Part shown: piece by piece, positions 58,675-64,000 of the stretch
Layout of the letters: each line of letters opens with the position of its first letter
Position numbering within the stretch: position 1 is the stretch's first letter
Assembly (NCBI RefSeq): GCF_014750685.1
Contig: NZ_JAAXGE010000002.1
Span: 682,001 to 746,000, forward strand
Source of the DNA: Bacteroides sp. GM023
GTDB taxonomy: Bacteria; Bacteroidota; Bacteroidia; Bacteroidales; Bacteroidaceae
DNA: 64,000 bases
Direction of reading: 5' to 3'
Translations under genes and position numbers: made by a program
Notes under the pieces: model-generated
Databases searched by the model: none
Told to the model about the DNA's origin: nothing
What the model saw: the letters and a program-made list of their open reading frames with translations, nothing else

Positions 58675-60561
58675 CTAACGTCCCGAAAGTACCAGCAATA
58701 CGTTGATGTCGCTTGGTGATACTCCCGGAATCCTGCTTGCTTGGGCAATTGTTTCCGGGTCTATCTTTATTAGTTTCTGACGGGCTTCCGTCGATAATGA
58801 TTGAATGGAAGCATAATCAAATTTACCTTTGATTTTAATGCTTTCCAGTCTCGCCAGCTTTTCCGCTATCATTCGTTCCCTGTCAATATATCCTTGATAT
58901 TTGATTAGGATTTCGGCAGCTTCGAGAATCTCTTCTTTCCGGTCTTGATTAGCGCTGGTTGCTTTATCCAGTTCCCGCTGAAATGCCGGAACGTATTCCG
59001 CTATGTTTCCAATCGTCACTTGCGGACGGTTCAATATTTCTATCAGTTTGCATCCCTGGCGTAGGGGAGTTGTTCCTATCTTTTCGAGTGCGTCGTTAAT
59101 TAATGCCGGTTTCATCGAGTAGTTGTGCGCGAAAGATACAATCTGGTCTACCGCCTCTTTCTTGCTCTTCATTAATTGATAACGCTCTTCCGTTGCCAGT
59201 CCGAGTTTGTAAGCCCGTTCGGTCAGGCGCATATCGGCATCATCCATACGGAGCAGGATGCGATATTCTGCACGTGAAGTAAACATCCGGTAAGGTTCGT
59301 CCACACCTTTAGTCACCAAATCGTCGATTAATACGCCGATATATGCTTCGTCGCGTGCCAATGTGAAAGGCTCTCCGCCGTGACAATTAATGTGCGCATT
59401 GATTCCGGCTACCAATCCTTGTCCGCCTGCTTCCTCATATCCGGTAGTACCGTTTACTTGTCCGGCAAAGAACAGGTTGCCGATAATCTTTGATTCCAAC
59501 GTATGCTTTAACTGCGTCGGGTCGAAATAATCGTATTCGATAGCATATCCCGGACGGTAAATCACTAAATCCTTGAAAGCGGGAACTTTCTTTAATGCGG
59601 CAATTTGTATGTCCATCGGAAGCGAAGAAGAGAATCCGTTAAGATACAACTCTTGTGTGGTTTCTCCTTCCGGTTCAAGGAATAATTGATGCTGTGTTTT
59701 ATCGGGGAAGGTCACTATCTTTGTTTCGATGCTTGGGCAATAACGTGGCCCGATGCTTTGAATCTGTCCGTTGAATAGGGGGGAATCCGGCAAACCTTCA
59801 TGCAGAATATGATGTACCTCTTCATTGGTATAGCAAGTCCAGCATTGCAGTTGCTTCAGGTGGCGTACGCTCGTATTCATAAAAGAGAACTTGTGAAAGT
59901 CACATTCTCCATCCTGTGTTTCCATCAAGTCGAAATGAACGCTGCGCGCGTCGATTCGCATCGGAGTTCCGGTTTTCATTCTGTCGTAAGTGATACCGTG
60001 GCGAGCGATGGATTCTGTCAACTGATAAGAAGCCGGTTCGGCCATTCTTCCGCCTGGCAACTGATGGCGGCCTACGTGCATTAGTCCGTTGAGGAAAGTT
60101 CCTGCGGTGAGTACGATACATTTTGCTGTAAGAGTAACACCCCACACCGTGATCACTCCGGTCACTTCACCGTTTTCAACGAGAAGTTCGCATACGGTAT
60201 CTTGCCAAATATGAAGATTGGGTGTGTTCTCCAGCCGCTCCCGCCACGACCAGATAAATTTGGCACGGTCGCATTGGGCGCGGGGGCTCCACATGGCGGG
60301 ACCTTTCGAACGGTTCAGTATCCGGAACTGGATTGCTGTCTCGTCTGTCACCAATCCCATCTGTCCACCCAGTGCATCTATTTCACGTACTATTTGTCCT
60401 TTGGCAATTCCACCTACAGCAGGGTTGCAACTCATCTGCCCGATTTTGTTCATGTCCATCGTAATGAGACAAGTCTTCGAACCTAAATTTGCAGAAGCGG
60501 CTGCCGCTTCGCAACCAGCATGTCCGGCACCAATTACAATTACGTCGTACTTAAAATCCAT
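58675..60561 (-). CDS. mnmG: tRNA uridine-5-carboxymethylaminomethylation enzyme MnmG
   Basis: A 628-residue MnmG (GidA). The FAD motif is VIVIGAGHAGCEAAAA at the start; GQMSCNPAVGGIAKGQIVRE, the signature GTFLNGLMHVG and the GTTGYEEAGGQGLVAG motif follow. With MnmE it modifies U34 of tRNA. The genes mnmG and mnmD (29646-30401) act in the same wobble pathway. TAACTTTG on the minus strand (complement of 60588-60595) is a suitable -7 box. Confidence 0.97.
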   Translation of the reverse strand: MDFKYDVIVIGAGHAGCEAAAASANLGSKTCLITMDMNKIGQMSCNPAVGGIAKGQIVREIDALGGQMGLVTDETAIQFRILNRSKGPAMWSPRAQCDRAKFIWSWRERLENTPNLHIWQDTVCELLVENGEVTGVITVWGVTLTAKCIVLTAGTFLNGLMHVGRHQLPGGRMAEPASYQLTESIARHGITYDRMKTGTPMRIDARSVHFDLMETQDGECDFHKFSFMNTSVRHLKQLQCWTCYTNEEVHHILHEGLPDSPLFNGQIQSIGPRYCPSIETKIVTFPDKTQHQLFLEPEGETTQELYLNGFSSSLPMDIQIAALKKVPAFKDLVIYRPGYAIEYDYFDPTQLKHTLESKIIGNLFFAGQVNGTTGYEEAGGQGLVAGINAHINCHGGEPFTLARDEAYIGVLIDDLVTKGVDEPYRMFTSRAEYRILLRMDDADMRLTERAYKLGLATEERYQLMKSKKEAVDQIVSFAHNYSMKPALINDALEKIGTTPLRQGCKLIEILNRPQVTIGNIAEYVPAFQRELDKATSANQDRKEEILEAAEILIKYQGYIDRERMIAEKLARLESIKIKGKFDYASIQSLSTEARQKLIKIDPETIAQASRIPGVSPSDINVLLVLSGR

Positions 60562-60921
60562 TCTATCTTATTTATTATCAAACGGTGCAAAGTTACGGAA
60601 AAGTTGCGAGAAATATATCTTCATGCTCTTTTTGCTTCCGAAAATTCGGGGAGGTGTCCGACTCCGTTGAAAAAATCGCCGTGATTTTGGCTTAGAAATA
60701 TGCAGTTTGTTCGATGTTAGTGGCATGTTTTCGCTCTATCTGTCTCTATTTTCTTTCAAAATGTCTGTTTTCTGTTTTAAGTCACTCATTTATGCTTTCT
60801 TTTTGCTAGTTCAAAACTGGCCAGAATACGGATAAAACTAGAACGCGAAGTGTTAAATCCGCCCTTCTTCTTGACATAAATCAAAAAAACAAGCCGAAAT
60901 TCGATTTTTTGTATTATAGGC

Positions 60922-60952
60922 TTTGTCATTTTCCAAAACAACAATACCTTTG
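60922..60952 (+). promoter_or_regulatory. Consensus promoter of an sRNA candidate
   Basis: TTTG (60922-60925), exactly 19 bp, TACCTTTG (60945-60952). This is a perfect Bacteroides primary promoter with no protein-coding gene downstream on the plus strand. Confidence 0.8.
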
Positions 60953-60956
60953 CATT

Positions 60957-61186
60957 GTAGTTGTGAAACTACTGACATTTTTAGGTATTAGGAAAAAGAT
61001 AATATATAAAAGGTATTAGTTTATAAAATTGAAGGTATTAGATTTCAATATTAAGGTATTAGATTTTAAGATTAGTTTTTAGGAAAAAGATTGTTTTGAT
61101 TAGGTATTAGGAAAAAAGTAGTTTTCAGGTAACAAGTAAATGAAAGATGAAAAAAGAAGAATCCCATTTATGGGGATTCTTTAAAG
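60957..61186 (+). ncRNA. Candidate small RNA with repeated AGGTATTAG motifs
   Basis: The predicted start is just upstream of a hairpin (GTAGTT, GTGA, AACTAC; 60957-60972). The body is A/T-rich and likely single-stranded, with five copies of AGGTATTAG at 60983, 61011, 61033, 61054 and 61102, and GGAAAAAG repeats. It ends at a GAATCCC/GGGATTC hairpin with TTT. No reading frame longer than 14 codons starts with ATG. Repeated unpaired motifs suggest a protein- or RNA-binding sponge. Not assigned to any known family. Confidence 0.55.
61151..61186 (-). terminator. Bidirectional hairpin terminator
   Basis: AAGAATCCC (61157-61165) and GGGATTCTT (61173-61181). On the minus strand CTTTTTTC follows, ending the DUF3791-DUF3990 operon; on the plus strand only TTT. 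Confidence 0.7.
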
Positions 61187-61301
61187 TGGAGCGGGAATAT
61201 TCGCTCTTTTTTTATGCCCTTTTTGCAGAACTTTTAAATAATATGTAGGTTTTAGTTTAAGAACGGTTCGTATTTTACGTTCTGATAGACGTTAATGATT
61301 T

Positions 61302-61523
61302 TCAGTCATTATTATCTTTTGCTTTCCACTCCATCAATAGTTCATCAGCTAGATATTCATCGCTCAGGCAGTGCATGTCACCTATTCCTTCACTTATCAG
61401 GCGATAGGTATCCGAATCATAGAAGAATCCGAGTGCGTCTTCATATGTCAAGTGTAGACGGTCAGCGAACAACCGGACTATTCGGGCATATTTCATTTGT
61501 AGTATGATTTTATCGGCTTGCAT
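61302..61523 (-). CDS. DUF3791 protein (second copy)
   Basis: A 73-residue protein, MQADKIILQMKYARIVRLFA then DRLHLTYEDALGFFYDSDTY and DMHCLSDEYLADELLMEWKA. This matches the DUF3791 pattern and is related to the product of 62007-62231. It overlaps the DUF3990 gene by 14 bp. By gene order it is a candidate antitoxin or partner of the DUF3990 protein. Confidence 0.82.
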   Translation of the reverse strand: MQADKIILQMKYARIVRLFADRLHLTYEDALGFFYDSDTYRLISEGIGDMHCLSDEYLADELLMEWKAKDNND

Positions 61524-62010
61524 TCTCGGTTCCTCCTATTGTTATTTCCTTGGCACTGATAAAATGAAGATGCCGAATTATTATTTCTTGATTCAAGATA
61601 CATAATTGATGATTGGGATGCTCAAATGCCAGTCTTCCTAACGCGTCATCTTTGCTCATGGCTCCGGAAAAATAGAGGTCAATGGTATTGAATACCTTGT
61701 CATTGGCTATGCCACCCTCTACTAAATCAAAAAGTTCGTCCTGTGTTCCCTTGCGGCATTTGCCTACATAGTCCAGCCATTCTTCATCATAACTTTGAAA
61801 GAATTTGATCTTAAAGTCTGATAGTTCGTCATTCAACATGTATTCATTAATATAGGCTTTCTGTCTTCTGAGTAGAAAGCGCATGGCGTATTTATGGGCT
61901 TGGTCATACAAAGAAGTCAGATAAAACCCCTTTCCGAAATCCAGATGTTCTCGTGAATGATATACATCCGGTTGTTTGATGGCCAATGACGATGCATGAT
62001 ATAGTTTCAT
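61510..62010 (-). CDS. DUF3990 protein (ADP-ribosyltransferase-like fold)
   Basis: A 166-residue protein. MKLYHASSLAIKQPDVYHSR, then LDFGKGFYLTSLYDQAHKYA, is the DUF3990 signature; the H...G.GFY(L)T pattern recalls the NAD-binding core of ADP-ribosyltransferases. Such proteins are predicted toxins or effectors. It is framed by two DUF3791 genes with overlapping ends (4 bp and 14 bp), which implies a tight three-gene module. Activity is not shown. Confidence 0.85.
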   Translation of the reverse strand: MKLYHASSLAIKQPDVYHSREHLDFGKGFYLTSLYDQAHKYAMRFLLRRQKAYINEYMLNDELSDFKIKFFQSYDEEWLDYVGKCRKGTQDELFDLVEGGIANDKVFNTIDLYFSGAMSKDDALGRLAFEHPNHQLCILNQEIIIRHLHFISAKEITIGGTENASR

Positions 62011-62231
62011 GCTAATACTCCTTTCTCTTTCATATATTGGATAAGATCTTCTACGATATATTCTTTACTGAATGTATGAAGTACGTCATATCCCGGAATC
62101 AGATAATCTGCCAGTATCCCGGAAGTACGCAGTAACTCATATGTTTTCCCTGCACTCATTTTCAAAGCATCTGCAAGGCTGCCTACGCAAAAGGTTGTAA
62201 AGCTCAACGTTTCAAAATTCATATCTGCCAA
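62007..62231 (-). CDS. DUF3791 protein (first copy)
   Basis: A 74-residue protein, MADMNFETLSFTTFCVGSLA then DALKMSAGKTYELLRTSGIL and LIPGYDVLHTFSKEYIVEDL. The match to DUF3791 is good. It is first in the three-gene operon; its stop overlaps the DUF3990 start (ATGA). The two DUF3791 copies differ in sequence, so this is not a recent duplication. Confidence 0.82.
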   Translation of the reverse strand: MADMNFETLSFTTFCVGSLADALKMSAGKTYELLRTSGILADYLIPGYDVLHTFSKEYIVEDLIQYMKEKGVLA

Positions 62232-62387
62232 TTGATTGTTATTTGCAAAAATAACACTAATTCTTCGTAAACCAATCGGTTCCTTTAGTTTTTATTCGAT
62301 TGTTTTGGGTTGTAAGGCAAGCTTGCTCAAGCTCCTTCCTACTTATTCGCTATATATCTATAAATTAGTCTATTAGAGTTTCCTGTA

Positions 62388-62497
62388 ATTTCCATATTAG
62401 GAAACGCTAGTTTCCCGGTGTAGATACTCCGGTTTCCCTACGGGGACACGCCCGTTTCCCGGCATCGAAACTGGCGTTTCTTTATAGGGAAACTGTT
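62388..62497. repeat. 22-bp-period repeat array, core GTTTCCC (array C)
   Basis: Units start at 62388 (ATTTCCA), 62410, 62432, 62454 (GTTTCCC) and 62476 (GTTTCTT), each exactly 22 bp apart. Most units have GAAAC or a variant about 13 bases after the start, forming hairpins such as GGAAAC/GTTTCC. The other bases vary. Layout resembles array A. Confidence 0.75.
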
Positions 62498-62645
62498 ATG
62501 CCCGGGCATGAAGCTGATAACACCAAAGTACATTAAGCTTTTAGGCTTTGATTGCTTCATCTTTATTCACCTATATTGTTTGAGACTTGACGTTTCAGGT
62601 AATATTACCCCACTTATTAGGCATTACCGTATCATTCTTCATGTA

Positions 62646-62755
62646 TTAATACTTGATTTCTCAGGTATTAATACCCAAGACTTAGACTGTTAATACTTGA
62701 GGCGATAACTATTAATACCTTGTAAACCAGTTATTAATAGCCTAATTAGACGCAA
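62646..62755. repeat. 22-bp-period repeat array, core TTAATAC (array D)
   Basis: Cores start at 62646, 62668, 62690, 62712 and 62734, all 22 bp apart; a degenerate unit may begin at 62624. The core is TTAATAC (last unit TTAATAG), identical to array B 30 kb away. The flanks vary. Confidence 0.8.
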
Positions 62756-63006
62756 TCTGTAGTGAGGGCAACTTTTTACTCTCATTGCTGCCACCATAGT
62801 TGCTCTCATAGCTGAAATACTGATGAATAAAGGATTTGATGAATTTTGTGGGAGCATGGTAGCAAAATCAATAAAAACTTTTATTTGTAGGAAGATTAAT
62901 ATAGTCAAAGAAGCAAGAAATAAGGCTCTCTTCTATTCGGCTCGTATTTAGTGCAAAACTTCTTATATTTATTCCCGTATTTCCGACATAGTTCAAAAAA
63001 AACGTA

Positions 63007-63066
63007 TATCTTTGTCACGCACTTTCAGCCCATCGGCGTGATGAAACTGGCGGAAAGTGTTTTTTA
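63007..63066 (+). ncRNA. Short hairpin transcript or orphan terminator
   Basis: TATCTTTG (63007-63014) is a possible -7 box. CACTTTCAGCC (from 63020) pairs with GGCGGAAAGTG (to 63059) and TTTTTT follows. The hairpin begins at the predicted start site, so a transcript of about 45 nt would be all stem and terminator. No -33 element is evident. Confidence 0.4.
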
Positions 63067-63210
63067 TTTCCTATATGGAGTAAATAACGTATTGTCTCTT
63101 GTTCTAGAAATTAGCAAACTTTTATGTGTCAAGAGATGATACAACAGATACTCCGCGTGAATTGCCGTATATCAACATATCCGTGAAAGATGTGTTATAT
63201 ATAAACGATT

Positions 63211-63425
63211 GGCGTGGGTGTCTGTTGTTATCATTATCTGGCACAAGGGTATTGCTAGCCTCTAGAATGGATAATGGTGCAACAGCATCTGCGCCTTTCT
63301 TGTGTCCGGACGGTTTGTTTCGCGTCCTTGTGTATACCCTAATTATTCTCCGCCCACCGGATTATAGGAAACGCAGATGCTCGTTGTGCTAATATATTAA
63401 GAAAAGAGCTTTCACTCTTTTAAAT
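63211..63425 (+). ncRNA. Structured leader with alternative folds upstream of the HTH gene
   Basis: Fold one: GGCG (63211), TGTTG (63223-63227) and CATTATC (63232-63238) pair with GATAATG (63270-63276), CAACA (63280-63284) and CGCC (63292-63295). Fold two: AGCATCTGCG (63284-63293) pairs with CGCAGATGCT (63372-63381). The two exclude each other. An AAAAGAG/CTCTTTT hairpin (63403-63421) then precedes the ATG at 63451. Both this element and the one at 22882 begin GGCGTGGG and lie upstream of small HTH genes. Confidence 0.45.
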
Positions 63426-63450
63426 TGTATAACACATAAAAACGAACACT

Positions 63451-63951
63451 ATGTCGGAATGGATTAGCATAAAAGAAGCGGCTAAGAAATACAATCTTGA
63501 TGAAGAGTATATCCAACTTTGGGCGGATATGAAAGTAGTAACTGCCTATCTCAAGGAATATAATACGGTTGTAGTAAATGATGAATGTCTTCGTGCATTT
63601 TTGAAAGTCAAAGAGCAAGGGGATAGCCTGGCATATGTTAAGATGCTGGAGCGATTTTGTATCAACCAATCCGAGACTTGTGTAACGTATGCCTGTCTCT
63701 TAGGTGCGCGTGATAAGGAAATAGAAATGTATAGAGAAGCAAAAACACAGCGGGATGTATTACGCAGAATGTGGCTGGAGCAGAATGACCAAATGCGGGA
63801 TTTGGCAGTAGAACTTGCGTTAGAGCAAACTTGTTGTTATAAATGTTGGTTGAAGAAGTTATGTATGACAATTAAGAAAATAAAGGCTCGTAGCCGTGTC
63901 AGAATGAGGTTCCCGGTAAGATTGAAGGGGAAAAATAAGAAATCAGAGTGA
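63451..63951 (+). CDS. HTH-domain protein of unknown function
   Basis: A 166-residue protein. Its N-terminus (SEWISIKEAAKKYNLDEEYI then ADMKVVTAYLKEYNTVVVND) is a MerR/excisionase-type helix-turn-helix. The middle is helical (VYACLLGARDKEIEMYREAK), and the C-terminus has a Cys-rich CCYKCWLKKLC stretch and a very basic tail (KKIKARSRVRMRFPVRLKGK). It may bind nucleic acid. It has a long structured leader. A 7-bp array follows its stop (63961-63989). Confidence 0.65.
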   Translation: MSEWISIKEAAKKYNLDEEYIQLWADMKVVTAYLKEYNTVVVNDECLRAFLKVKEQGDSLAYVKMLERFCINQSETCVTYACLLGARDKEIEMYREAKTQRDVLRRMWLEQNDQMRDLAVELALEQTCCYKCWLKKLCMTIKKIKARSRVRMRFPVRLKGKNKKSE

Positions 63952-63960
63952 TAAATAGCG

Positions 63961-63989
63961 GTGATAGGTGATAGATGAGGTGATAGGTT
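63961..63989. repeat. 7-bp tandem array at the window end
   Basis: GGTGATA occurs twice in tandem and again after a 6-base insert (GATGAG-type), just after the HTH gene. It may continue beyond the window. Confidence 0.45.
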
Positions 63990-64000
63990 GCCGACAACCT

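Larger units (their letters stand above)
60562..61301. other. 740-bp intergenic region with sRNA candidate
   Basis: Contains the mnmG -7 box on the minus strand (60588-60595), a perfect plus-strand promoter (60922-60952), an AT-rich transcript region with repeated AGGTATTAG, and a bidirectional terminator hairpin (61157-61182). No protein-coding frame is supported. Confidence 0.65.
62232..63450. other. 1.2-kb intergenic region with repeat arrays and RNA candidates
   Basis: Holds two 22-bp-period arrays (62388-62497 and 62646-62755), a hairpin terminator-like RNA (63007-63066) and a structured leader (63211-63425) before the HTH gene. Frames of 60-88 codons in it show no protein character. 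Confidence 0.65.

Noticed and set aside
62646..62755. CRISPR array
   Set aside because: Core of 7 bp and variable 15 bp is far too short for CRISPR, and the same core recurs 30 kb away without cas genes.

Overview
The window is chromosomal DNA from a gut Bacteroidales organism, almost certainly genus Bacteroides. Evidence: two SusC/SusD pairs, many lipoproteins with SSC-type lipoboxes, BACON/DUF4302/Peptidase_Mx1 surface proteins, Bacteroides housekeeping genes, and many promoters with the Bacteroides -7 box TAnnTTTG, several with TTTG 18-20 bp upstream. The species cannot be fixed from sequence alone.

Layout. 1-6665 (minus): SusC-like receptor, SusD-like lipoprotein and a TPR sensor histidine kinase cut by the window edge; start and stop codons overlap at both junctions. 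7087-10110 (plus): kduI, kduD and a DUF4861 lipoprotein (unsaturated uronate catabolism). 10268-19751: a phase-variable surface operon. A 222-bp cassette encoding a SusC signal peptide and N-terminal domain points left with its own promoter. The SusC body, SusD, metallopeptidase, DUF4302 and BACON genes point right. 12-bp inverted repeats bound the 1.15-kb segment between them. Inverting it would join cassette and receptor in frame, so the operon appears OFF here. 19966-22803 (minus): small envelope proteins and an HTH gene, then a region of candidate structured RNAs. 23436-38878 (minus): polysaccharide deacetylase, DUF2723 glycosyltransferase, zinc-type ABC ATPase and binding protein, MnmD, membrane proteins, PurD, a DPP-IV-like peptidase, an ORF6N protein, an RlmL-like methyltransferase and serine acetyltransferase. 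38986-41810 (plus): LytS/LytTR-type two-component pair.

41919-48097: a secreted thioredoxin-like/propeller gene (604 codons when rejoined) split by a 3,992-bp IS1595-type transposon. The transposon has 16-bp terminal inverted repeats, an 8-bp target duplication and six non-transposase genes. 48585-60561 is largely housekeeping: DUF3836, polA, polyprenyl synthase, DUF1266, deoC, MazG-like, dtd, uvrC, apt and mnmG, with a near-perfect parS site between mnmG and apt. 60562-64000 is accessory: a candidate sRNA, a DUF3791-DUF3990-DUF3791 module, two repeat arrays and an HTH gene with a structured leader.

Running through the window are two kinds of unexplained intergenic repeat: arrays with an exact 22-bp period and arrays with a 7-bp period. 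The 7-bp kind also occurs inside mnmD.
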